From Bolinopsis microptera (taxonomy: Eukaryota > Ctenophora > Tentaculata > Lobata > Bolinopsidae), in NCBI RefSeq assembly GCF_026151205.1, contig NC_087075.1, forward strand, positions 1,791,911 to 1,855,910: a stretch of DNA of 64,000 bases. Reading direction: 5' to 3'. Positions 10,611 to 21,000 of this stretch are shown piece by piece. A program made the translations under genes and the position numbers. The notes under the pieces were generated by a model, which saw nothing but the letters and a program-made list of their open reading frames with translations, was not told the origin of the DNA and ran no database searches. Every line of letters starts with the position of its first letter. Position 1 is the first letter of the stretch.

Positions 10611-12383
10611 TTATTGAGGTTCATTGTTGACCCGCCTCCACCAGGGCTCATGAATCAACCACCTTTGCCGTCTTTCCTCCACAGCACATTCCTTCAACAC
10701 CACCGGCCCTCCAGTAGATTCTCCCTCCAGTGTTATACATTTGTTAGTGGAAGTGTTCTTGATCTGTTTGGTGGTCTCATCGTATTCAAACTTCTGAGGT
10801 CCCATGGGCTTCCTTTCTGGTAGATAGTTTTCATGACAAATGTATGCTATTATTTCAGAGTCGCTTTTTGTATTTAAACAATGTGTAGCGCCCTGAAAGG
10901 CGGTGACGTGGATTGCACCGTTTTTAGAGAAACTCAGTAAATGTTTATCGAAAAAGTACACATTTTCTTTTCTGCATGATAGCTCTGTTACTAATTTCCT
11001 ATCAACAACAGACAGACAGAATCTCTTAAGATACGCTGATTGAATTTCGCCCACGTGCACATAACCGGGGGTATCATAAAACTTGTAATGGTGACTTGAA
11101 TGAACATTCTTCAAATACCAGTCATAGTCTCTGGGACACTTAGAGTATTCAAACGTCTGCTGCATTATTTTAGCTAAATCGAAAACAGGATTAAACGAAC
11201 TTTCGCCCAAATAAGTTGTATTGAGAAAGAACCTCTGCTCTGCTGGATCCCTGATAAAGTTAGTTATTTCTGCATAATTTTCGTCCTCCAACTTTTTAAT
11301 GAGACCATTCGATTCTTTCATGTATCTTTGAAGGGAAATGTCATTACCATTTGTATGAAGAACCTGAGAACAGGGGGGTACCCAAAGTCCATCACCACAC
11401 AACCACACTCTCAGTGATAACCTGTTATTTTCAATACCCCACGAAGTACTAACTATTGAGGCAGGATACAAGTCTACAAGAGTAGTTTTATACGCTGCAA
11501 GTGCACCTCCCGCTAGGGAGGCGGTTAAATAAGGTTCAGTAACATTATCCTCCGGGGGTCCTGTGAAATAGAACTGTATCATTCCCAGTCCACTGGTCAT
11601 CTGGATTCCGTACGGCTGCACTACGTCCTGGTGTTGCTCCTCATAATCTTTTTCTCCCATCATGTGGACTAATGGGATTGCCACAGCTGCTGGTTTATGT
11701 TTTAAAATGTCTAGCAGTGGTTGCAGCCATATTTCTGAGACCTCCATGTGACTGTCTAATATAGCTATAACATCACCTGTGGCCGCACGTATTCCTGCAT
11801 AGCGTGCGTTAGCTATACCTACACTAACGTTTTTCCTAATCATACGCACGGGAATACCAACAACCCTACAATATTCCAGTATCTCTAGACTGTCATCTTT
11901 ATCGCTACCATCATCTATCAACAGTATCTCATGCAGCAAATCAGATGGGGTCCTCTCAATGATGGTCGTTAAGGCTCGATACAGAAGCAGCAACAACTCG
12001 TTTTTGTAAGTAATCAGCACAGTGACACGTTCCGAGTAGGCCCTGTCTAAATAGTCCAGACATTTGATATTTGGAGGGGGTTTACTAGCTGGAAGTAGAC
12101 CATGTTTTCCACCCCAGTGTAAGGCAATGTCCCTGTGGTAATAGTCCGAGAGAGATTTGATTTCCTTTGGAGTGAGATTTTCCAACTGTTCATTGTACTT
12201 GAATTCAGTTTGACGCATAAGGCGGTACTTTTCTATCTGGTTTGTGTCCCGAGGTAGTTGCTTGTGGTAGAATGCAGTACTGAGTTGGGTAACAGGAAGG
12301 TGTGTTAGGAAATAACACGTAATCAGGATAAGAAGGAGAATTGTCAGCATTATTCTCGGTTTGTATCTCAGTGTCACTCTCAT
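10611..12383 (-). CDS. Polypeptide N-acetylgalactosaminyltransferase, copy 2
   Basis: A paralog of copy 1 with the same 590-residue length after compensating indels. It has the same signal anchor, catalytic motifs (IDDGSDKDD, DSHMEV, WGIEN, CGDG) and C-terminal lectin domain. Large blocks are identical at DNA level, and differences cluster in the stem, in the loop after MMGEKDYEE and in the lectin domain. The frame stays open 22 codons further upstream, to 12449. I choose the internal Met at 12383 because it aligns with copy 1 and because the sequence just before it reads as a 3' splice site (TTTTACTTCAG, then 8 bases, then ATG). The upstream codons are then intron. Direct tandem duplication of the same strand and spacing suggests local gene-family expansion. 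Both copies look functional. Confidence 0.93.
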   Translation of the reverse strand: MRVTLRYKPRIMLTILLLILITCYFLTHLPVTQLSTAFYHKQLPRDTNQIEKYRLMRQTEFKYNEQLENLTPKEIKSLSDYYHRDIALHWGGKHGLLPASKPPPNIKCLDYLDRAYSERVTVLITYKNELLLLLYRALTTIIERTPSDLLHEILLIDDGSDKDDSLEILEYCRVVGIPVRMIRKNVSVGIANARYAGIRAATGDVIAILDSHMEVSEIWLQPLLDILKHKPAAVAIPLVHMMGEKDYEEQHQDVVQPYGIQMTSGLGMIQFYFTGPPEDNVTEPYLTASLAGGALAAYKTTLVDLYPASIVSTSWGIENNRLSLRVWLCGDGLWVPPCSQVLHTNGNDISLQRYMKESNGLIKKLEDENYAEITNFIRDPAEQRFFLNTTYLGESSFNPVFDLAKIMQQTFEYSKCPRDYDWYLKNVHSSHHYKFYDTPGYVHVGEIQSAYLKRFCLSVVDRKLVTELSCRKENVYFFDKHLLSFSKNGAIHVTAFQGATHCLNTKSDSEIIAYICHENYLPERKPMGPQKFEYDETTKQIKNTSTNKCITLEGESTGGPVVLKECAVEERRQRWLIHEPWWRRVNNEPQ

Positions 12384-13410
12384 GACCTTATCTGAAGTAA
12401 AAGTGTTAGTTTGAATTAAAATACTAAATACGCTGAATTTTGTGGTCACTGTATCAATATGAAAACGTAGAGAGTGATGGATTTTAAATTACAATTTCAA
12501 TGTAGATGGTCCAATTCTCAACAGCTAATACAATACACTATACAGTTATGCTGGAGAAATGCTTTAAGCTGTTGCCGGGGGAAATTCAGCAAGCTTTAAA
12601 TAAGGTGTCAACGATAAAACTGGAGTAAGCTGGCTAAATAGTGCAGTGGTTAATTATCACAAACATGCGGTAAGTTATTACAAATATGCGGTACAATATG
12701 TCGTACGTGCATGTTGCATACTCCTAGTACTTACAATAATCAATCGTGAATACTTAAGAATGTGACTCGAACAACCTACACGGAATAAACACGTATTTCA
12801 AGGTGATGTCCAACCAATGAACCATTTGATGTTTAAAATTCTTTACAGTTGCAGTATAGAAATTGTATAATGTAACAAAGTAAAAAGGATACGAATAGTG
12901 CAAATAAACAGGTGAACAAGTGACAGTAGTACGAGTAGGAAACAGGTAAACGTTTGCAACGCCTCGCTGAACGTAGCGTAATTAGTAATTACATTCCACA
13001 GCTTGGTTATCTAGACAATTACAAAATTGTAGACGGTAACTCTGAAAGTTACGCGATATTAATTTCTTAATTATGATAATTACTTAATCATGTCAAGCAG
13101 CAGAGCAGTTTAATCGTTCAAAGTTCACCGGCAAATCTAAAACAATCCTGTCGTGACGTCACAGTATTACTGTGACGTCACAATATTGGAAACAAAGTAA
13201 ACAACACTGAGATTAAGAAATAACAAATAAAAACAACAACCAGCTTCTCAGTACAATTCCAGGAAACATTTGGCAGCACTAGGTTTTGGATCATACCATT
13301 TGTGAAGAATCACCGCACTTAGATCTCGCCGTGTTTGGTCGGTTTTGGAATTAGGGAGCAAACTTGTCACATAGATCCAGGATCGAGACCAGATATACAC
13401 TATGCACTAT
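12384..13410. promoter_or_regulatory. Upstream region of GALNT copy 2
   Basis: No coding sequence seen. It contains the predicted intron acceptor next to the GALNT start and, about 770 bp upstream, a pair of CRE sites listed separately. A non-coding first exon should lie in this interval or further right. Confidence 0.3.
13154..13180. promoter_or_regulatory. Twin CRE (TGACGTCA) sites
   Basis: Two perfect palindromic TGACGTCA octamers at 13154-13161 and 13173-13180, each within TGACGTCACA-type context and 19 bp apart. These are the consensus for CREB/ATF bZIP factors. They lie upstream of GALNT copy 2, so a promoter role is possible but inferred only from position. Confidence 0.45.
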
Positions 13411-13442
13411 ACAGGGTGGCCCAAAGTGAACGGCCACCCTGT
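13411..13442. other. Perfect 11-bp inverted repeat ACAGGGTGGCC
   Basis: ACAGGGTGGCC at 13411-13421 and its exact reverse complement at 13432-13442 enclose a 10-base loop. It could be a short hairpin or the two abutting ends of a deleted inverted-repeat transposon. Confidence 0.6.
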
Positions 13443-13496
13443 TTACCGGACAATTAGGCTGGGTGCTAGGATATGGGACACACTTGAAACTACCAC

Positions 13497-13525
13497 CCCC
13501 CCCCACCCCCCCCCCCCCCCCCCCC
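13497..13525. repeat. Poly-C tract
   Basis: About 28 bases almost entirely C, interrupted by one A. The length is likely polymorphic and error-prone in assembly. Confidence 0.9.
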
Positions 13526-13986
13526 TAAGAAAACTAGAGAATCAAAAAATCTGCCTAAAGAGATTTTAGCAGAGTGTGAATCATCATTCATTGTGCTCCT
13601 GCTGTAGACTCGTAATAATCATTATTCTACACTTATCTCATGATGACACAGATTACTTAGTACTAACTGACAGCTCCTTTACTAATACAATACGTATCAC
13701 ATATCATAGCATCAACAGATCATAGCATCTTATTGACTTAAAAATAAGGAATTTAAAGAAAGCACGTACTTTAGAATATGTTTCTATAGTAATAGTAGTA
13801 GTTACTATTATTAACATAGTGGCTTTAAGTTGTATTTATAAATGAGTGATGGTATAGTTTAAACTACTACATAAATCATAATATTTATATTGTTTATAAT
13901 ATCCGAACTCAAGTAGTCTGGAAATTGACTTCATAGTAGACGATTTTACTTCCACTCAGTTTTTTAAACCAGGACCAAGGGCAGAA
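13526..13986. other. Intergenic, nothing recognised
   Basis: AT-rich sequence with no ORF, RNA or repeat that I can support. Confidence 0.3.
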
Positions 13987-15868
13987 TCCCTTCCCTCCGT
14001 CCCTCCCCTTTCCTCCGTCCCTTCCCTTCCCTCCGTCCCTCCCCTTCCCTCCGTCCCTCCCCTTCCCTCCGTCCCTCCCCTTCCCTCCGTCCATCCCCTT
14101 CCTCCTCTTCCCTCCGTCCCCTCTCCCTTCCCTCCGTCCCTCCCTTTCCCTCCGTCCTTCCCCTTCCCTCCGTCCCTCCCCTTCCCTCCGTCCCTCATCT
14201 TCCCTCCGTCCCTCTCCTTCCCTCCGTCCCTCCCCATCCCTCCGTCCCTCCCCTTCCCTCCGTCCCTCCTCTTCCCTCCGTCCCTCCTCTTCCCTCCGTC
14301 CCTCCCCTTCCCTCCGTCCCTCCTCTTCCCTCCGTCCCTCTCCTTCCCTCCGTCCCTCCCACTCCCCCCTTCCCTCCCCTTCCCTCCGTCCCTCCTCTTC
14401 CCTCCGTCCCTCCCCTTCCCTCCGTCCTCCCCTTCCCTCCGTCCCTTCCCCTTCCCTCCGTCCCTCCCCTTCCCTCCGTCCCTCCCCTTCCCTCCGTCCC
14501 TCCTCTTCCCTCCGTCCCTCCCCTTCCCTCCGTCCCTTCCCTTCCCTCCGTCCCTCCTCTTCCCTCCGTCCCTCCCACTCCCCCCTTCCCTCCGTCCCTC
14601 CTCTTCCCTCCGTCCCTCTCCTTCCCTCCGTCCCTCCCCTTCCCTCCGTCCCTCCCCTTCCCTCCGTCCCTCCCCTTCCCTCCGTCCCTCCCCTTCCCTC
14701 CGTCCCCTCCTCTTCCCTCCGTCCCTCCCCTTCCCTCCGTCCCTCCTCTTCCCTCCGTCCCTCCTCTTCCCTCCGTCCCTCCCACTCCCCCCCTTCCCTC
14801 CGTCCTTCCTCTTCCCTCCGTCCCTCCCCTTCCCTCCGTCCCTCCCCTTCCCTCCTCTTCCCTCCGTCCCTCTCCTTCCCTCCGTCCCTCCCCTTCCCTC
14901 CGTCCCTCCCCTTCCCTCCGTCCTCCCCTTCCCTCCGTCCCTCCCCTTCCCTCCGTCCCTCCCCTTCCCTCCGTCCCTCCTCTTCCCTCCGTCCCTCCTC
15001 TTCCCTCCGTCCCTCCTCTTCCCTCCGTCCCTCCCACTCCCCCCTTCCCTCCGTCCCTCCTCTTCCCTCCGTCCCTCCCCTTCCCTCCGTCCCTCTCCTT
15101 CCCTCCTCTTCCCTCCGTCCCTCCCACTCCCCCCCTTCCCTCCGTCCCTCCTCTTCCCTCCGTCCCTCTCCTTCCCTCCGTCCCTCCCCTTCCCTCCGTC
15201 CCTCCCCTTCCCTCCGTCCCTCCCCTTCCCTCCGTCCCTCCCACTCCCCCCCTTCCCTCCGTCCCTCCTCTTCCCTCCGTCCCTCTCCTTCCCTCCGTCC
15301 CTCCCCTTCCCTCCTCTTCCCTCCGTCCCTCCCACTCCCCCCCTTCCCTCCGTCCCTCCTCTTCCCTCCGTCCCTCTCCTTCCCTCCGTCCCTCCCCTTC
15401 CCTCCGTCCCTCCCCTTCCCTCCGTCCCTCCCACTCCCCCCCTTCCCTCCGTCCCTCCCCTTCCCTCCGTCCCTCCCTCCTCTTCCCTCCGTCCCTCCCA
15501 CTCCCCCCTTCCCTCCGTCCCTCCTCTTCCCTCCGTCCCCTCCTTCCCTCCGTCCCTCCCCTTCCCTCCGTCCCTCCCCTTCCCTCCGTCCCTCCCCTTC
15601 CCTCCGTCCCTCCTCTTCCCTCCGTCCCTCCTCTCCTCCGTCCCCCCTTCCCTCCGTCCCTCCTCTTCCCTCCGTCCCTCTCCTTCCCTCCGTCCCTCCC
15701 CTTCCCTCCGTCCCTCCCCTTCCCTCCGTCCCTCCTCTTCCCTCCGTCCCTCCCCTTCCCTCCGTCCCTCCTCTTCCCTCCGTCCCTCCCCTTCCCTCCG
15801 TCCCTCCCCTTCCCTCCGTCCCTCCCCTTCCCTCCGTCCCTCCCACTCCCCCCTTCCCTCCGTCCCTC
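13987..15868. repeat. Pyrimidine-only minisatellite (18-bp unit), about 1.9 kb
   Basis: Roughly one hundred copies of an 18-bp unit built from CTTCCCTCCGTCCCTCCC, with unit variants CCCCTT, CTCTT and CACTCCCCC. The plus strand is almost pure C and T; the only purines are the G of CCGTCC and the A of CACTCC, plus rare substitutions. The purine strand reads as GGTEGR-type hexapeptides in all frames. I treat this as non-coding satellite capable of H-DNA or G-rich structures. Confidence 0.95.
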
Positions 15869-15957
15869 TTGTTTACTTGTGTTTACTTGTGTTTACTTGT
15901 GTTTACTTGTGTTTACTTGTGTTTACTTGTGTTTACTTGTGTTTACTTGTGTTTACT
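15869..15957. repeat. 10-bp tandem repeat, about 9 units
   Basis: Nine copies of TGTTTACTTG directly abutting the pyrimidine satellite, with no spacer between the two arrays. Confidence 0.95.
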
Positions 15958-16599
15958 ATTAAATCATGTTTACTTGTGCCTGCTCTAACCAGTCTGAGCC
16001 TCTCCCGAGCCTAAACATTATTTGTCGCCATAGTTTTTATTTAGGCTCATTGATGTGTAATTACTTACTTACTTAAGGTATTTAAATTCACTGTTCGTCA
16101 TAGAATTCAAACGTAATTAGTTTTTACGAATATGATATCGTCTGTCTTTACCTTCGTAGGCAACAACAAGTCGTTTGTCTCCATTGTGAAAGCATCTTAT
16201 TAAAACTATTTGTTACTTTTACAAAGAATTACAAGAGTAATTATATCACAATGGTTAGTAGTTCATCTAATTAATACTTCAACTAATTGATAGTGCAGCC
16301 CACTATTGATCTCAGCTTTAATTAAGTTCTTTAAATTTATAGCCCCCTTTTCTTTGACAAGGTATCACAACAACTAGACTTAGTCTCAATATTGTTCTAG
16401 ACGGAACAAGTTTGATAAAACACATCATTATTCTCGTAACCCAAAAGGTATCCTAACATCCGATTCGTAATCTCAAGCCGCAATTAATCTTAAAAAGGCT
16501 CATATCAGAGAGTTAGGATTTCCAGATTTTATTGAGCTTGTGTAAGTCATTACTACTGTGTAAGTCATTACCCTCTCTGATCTCCCTGTATGTGTTCTA
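15958..16599. other. Unique spacer
   Basis: Non-repetitive AT-rich sequence. I searched it for the missing 5' exons of NECAP and did not find them. Confidence 0.3.
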
Positions 16600-16794
16600 G
16601 GTACAGTGTACAGTGTACAGTGTACAGTGTGCAGTGTGCACAGTACAGTGTGCACAGTACAGTGTGCACAGTACAGTGTGCACAGTACAGTGTGCACAGT
16701 ACAGTGTGCACAGTACAGTGTGCACAGTACAGTGTGCACAGTACAGTGTGCACAGTACAGTGTGCACAGTACAGTGTGCACAGTACAGTGTGCA
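16600..16794. repeat. 14-bp minisatellite rich in palindromes
   Basis: An 8-bp repeat (GTGTACAG, about three units) passes into about twelve units of CAGTACAGTGTGCA. Each unit contains the self-complementary words GTAC and TGTGCACA, so either strand can fold on itself. All six frames are open through it, which makes the apparent ORFs meaningless. Confidence 0.95.
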
Positions 16795-16993
16795 ACACAA
16801 TATATTCTCTCAGAATTATGACGTATCGTTCTAAAGGTATGACTCAGGCTAAATTTCCATATTTGAAATAACGTCACCCTGATATTGGAGTCACGTTAAC
16901 ACCTCCTGATCATTGAGTAGAACTTGTTGTAAACTTGATGATGTACGTGTCTGACCTATAATTGCAGTGCATCATTTAAATGTTGCGTAATAA

Positions 16994-17913
16994 AAGGTTA
17001 CTAGCTACCAGTCACCAAGGTTACTAGCTACCAGTCACCAAGGTTACTAGCTACCAGTCACCAAGGTTACTAGCTACCAGTCACCAAGGTTACTAGCTAC
17101 CAGTCACCAAGGTTACTAGCTACCAGTCACCAAGGTTACTAGCTAGCAGTCACCAAGGTTACTAGCTACCAGTCACCATGGTTACTAGCTACCAGTCACC
17201 AAGGTAACTAGCTACCAGTCACCAAGGTAACTAGCTACCAGTCACCAAGGTTACTAGCTACCAGTCACCAAGGTAACTAGCTACCAGTCACCAAGGTTAC
17301 TAGCTAGCAGTCACCAAGGTAACTAGCTACCAGTCACCAAGGTTACTAGCTACCAGTCACCAAGGTTACTAGCTACCAGTCACCAAGGTAACTAGCTACC
17401 GGTCACCAAGGTAACTAGCTACCAGTCACCAAGGTAACTAGCTACCGGTCACCAAGGTTACTAGCTACCAGTCACCAAGGTAACTAGCTACCAGTCACCA
17501 AGGTTACTAGCTACCAGTCACCAAGGTTACTAGCTACCAGTCACCAAGGTTACTAGCTACCAGTCACCAAGGTAACTAGCTACCAGTCACCAAGGTTACT
17601 AGCTACCAGTCACCAAGGTTACTAGCTACCAGTCACCAAGGTTACTAGCTACCAGTCACCATGGTTACTAGCTACCAGTCACCAAGGTAACTAGCTACCA
17701 GTCACCAAGGTTACTAGCTACCAGTCACCAAGGTTACTAGCTACCAGTCACCAAGGTTACTAGCTACCAGTCACCAAGGTTACTAGCTACCAGTCACCAA
17801 GGTTACTAGCTACCAGTCACCAAGGTTACTAGCTACCAGTCACCAAGGTTACTAGCTACCAGTCACCAAGGTTACTAGCTACCAGTCACCAAGGTTACTA
17901 GCTACCAGTCACC
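16994..17913. repeat. 23-bp minisatellite, exactly 40 units
   Basis: Forty units of 23 bp containing GTTACTAGCTACCAGTCACC, with recurring variants at one T/A position (GGTTACT or GGTAACT) and rarer TAGCTAGCAG and ACCGGTC units. It ends 145 bp before the first recognised NECAP exon and is probably in the preceding intron. Confidence 0.97.
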
Positions 17914-18058
17914 AACAAGCCCCGTTCATTTATAACGTATTGTAAAATCTGCAACTATCCAACACATTTTACAGTCGAAAGAATATAAAATCTTAAAATA
18001 TTTGTAAATTCTTCGGGTAAACAATCCCCTGACGGTAAATAAAATCGTTAATTCTCAG

Positions 18059-21000
18059 GTAAACTATTCGGAGAATGTCCTATAGACGACTGGCCGAGTG
18101 TAACAGCAGTAGAAGCGGTCCTTGATAGCAGCAGATATTTCGTTTTGCGGCTGGTTGATCCTATGGATACTAGCGGTGAGTAGCTAATCTATCCATTACT
18201 TAATCCAGTAATTAACTAATTAACTAATTAGCTAATTATAAGAAGATTATTTACAAATTATTCTAGTTTTTAACTGTCACGGATTAAAATGAAGACTATT
18301 GAGTATTGCTGAGGAGCAGGTTTATATTGCCATGTGAAATATCACAGTTACTATTATCTAGTGATTATTATTATCTATAATGTAAGTTAGTTTTGGGATT
18401 TGTAGGCGTGTAGGAGTATTAAACCGGTTTTAAGGTTCCAACTTTACAACTTACTGTGGGATCCAATCAAATTCGAGGATTAATGTCAGGTGTAAGATAA
18501 CACTCATTGCAGGCATGTCATTAAGCTAACCACTAATCGTATATAATGTATTGTTAGTAAAAACAATCAACTTTCTGGAGTACAACATACCATGATAATA
18601 TGTTAAGTATAACAATTCATTTGGCAAGTAGGGGTTTAAATTTCGGAGTCTTTTCAATATATTTTTATTGTGCCTGCAGCTACAATGTTAAATTGCATTA
18701 TATGCTTTGTGTAGGAGCGCATGTCGTTTTCAAATAACAAAAGTATTGTCAAATATGTAGCTTACATATTTGGGGAACCTATTTCTATAAATGATTCGAG
18801 GACCTTTGAGTCGTACTGGGAAAATCAGGCAGCTAAATTACCTTAATCAAGGCTAATGTTTAAGAGTTTATACAAAACATGTGATTTATTTTTAGATCGC
18901 ATATTTTTCTGTTGTGTATATAATATTATGACTGATAAATCACGTTTTCAATCAAGAATGCAGTCGCAGCTCTGAACTTTACCGATACTGCCATCCAAGT
19001 TTGAAATGTTGCTTGTCTGTTAATTCTATTATTTCAATATTGCATGATATTCCAATCCTTGTCATATTTTTCAACCAATATTCTTATACGGATATTTTCA
19101 CATTTCAGGGCGACATGCTTTTATAGGTGTAGGATTTGCAGATAGAGGCGACTCATTCGATTTCAACGTAGCTATCTCAGATCATTTTAAGTAAGTCAAC
19201 TTTATTACCTTCCAAATAAACGACTAGCGTGGTTACATAACGCGTCGGACTGGTTTTAAGGACTTTATTTTTAATGCTCAATATCAGCTAATCATGATGT
19301 GCCCACAAAATGGTCGACAATGAATAGGATCGTAGTCGTAGCGCGCTACTACTCTACTATTACAAAAGTGTCCAAGTTCTCGCGCGCACAAGCGATCACG
19401 GACCAGCTAGCTAGATCAGCCATAGGACCTCAAATAGGATGGGCGATATCAGATTAAACCACGCTAGAACTGCTGTATCACGTACGCTGCGGCCTGTGCG
19501 TGCTTATTCTGTACTTACTCTGTGGCAGGGTGATGCAACAAACACGCGAGGGCTCGTCCAATTTCTAGCTACATGCTATGCTGCTCCGGCCTCTCACCAC
19601 ACAATTATAAGTCCCTGAGGATACAGTTTGTTTGTTATCATACGCAAGTCTAAAAGTCAATAGTGGTCATTGCACGATAATCACCAACTTTTGTAGTGAA
19701 TCTGAGATTTAACTGACATGAGTGTTGTAAGTTTAACTTAAAATCTGGTTGAACTGACACCAGTAACCACTGAACACGTCAGAAATGTTGTTGACAAACC
19801 TCTTAATCTTAGGTGGCTAAAACAAAGCAAAGAAATCGAGAAAGAAGACCAGAACCCTAAGCCAGTAGTGGACTTGTCCTTGAAAGCAGGGCAAACGATC
19901 ACTATCAATTTGAAGGTAAGATTTTAAGATAATTTTTCTGACTAGATGCAGACTAATTGAAACAATTCGGAGTAAATTGAATTTAACTTGTATTGTGAAA
20001 TTTTGAGGAGTTTTATTTTTACTTTATCTCTGCCATTTTAATCATAGACATTTTCAGTTTTCGCCGTGGCGAAAATTGCGAGAATATTTCATCATTTTTC
20101 TCAAAATGCTGAAGTGAATAAAACACATTTAATCGCACACACAAAATATCGGAGCTATAAAAATAATACTCCTGCCAGAACAAGAGCGGTATAGACCCGG
20201 ACAGAGTCGAGAGAAGGGGTTCTGATCAGAAACCCCGACCCAGTGGCGGCGGTGGCGGCGGCGGCGGCGGCTTTACCGGCTTCCTGCCCCCTCCTCCCGG
20301 CTCACTTAACACCAGGGTTCCCCTTCCCGGGGTTAAAGCTACCAGCAAACAGGAACTCGGTGAGCTGGGAACTTTCACTATCAAATGTTAATTAACATGA
20401 TATTTAAAATATGCCTAAAATCTAGTGGGCGGTATAATGCCTTTATGTTTATATTTATAATGGATATAATTACAACTTTAAGAGCTGAAAATATTTGTAC
20501 CTGAAGCCTTCAGGCTAGGACACAGGTGCTATTTACCTGAAGCCTTCAGGCTAGGACACAGGTGCTATTTCCTGAAGCCTTCAGGCTAGGACACAGGTGC
20601 TATTTACCTGAAGCCTACAGGCTAGGACACAGGTGCTATTTACCTGAAGCCTTCAGGCTAGGACACAGGTGCTATTTACCTGAAGCCTTCAGGCTAGGAC
20701 ACAGGTGCTATTTCCTGAAGCCTTCAGGCTAGGACACAGGTGCTATTTACCTGAAGCCTTCAGGCTAGGACACAGGTGCTATTTACCTGAAGCCTTCAGG
20801 CTAGGACACAGGTGCTATTTACCTGAAGCCTTCAGGCTAGGACACAGGTGCTATTTCCTGAAGCCTACAGGCTAGGACACAGGTGCTATTTACCTGAAGC
20901 CTACAGGCTAGGACACAGGTGCTATTTACCTGAAGCCTTCAGGCTAGGACACAGGTGCTATTTACCTGAAGCCTTCAGGCTAGGACACAGGTGCTATTTA

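Noticed and set aside
13909-15846. A 645-codon Gly/Arg/Glu-rich frame on the minus strand
   Set aside because: Three frames are open at once in the pyrimidine satellite; composition explains them.
16107-16150. Candidate first NECAP exon (YEYDIVCLYLR-type reading)
   Set aside because: Only scattered similarity to the family N terminus and no donor in the right phase.
16600-17913. CRISPR-like array of repeats
   Set aside because: Units are contiguous without unique spacers, and the context is a eukaryotic genome; these are minisatellites.
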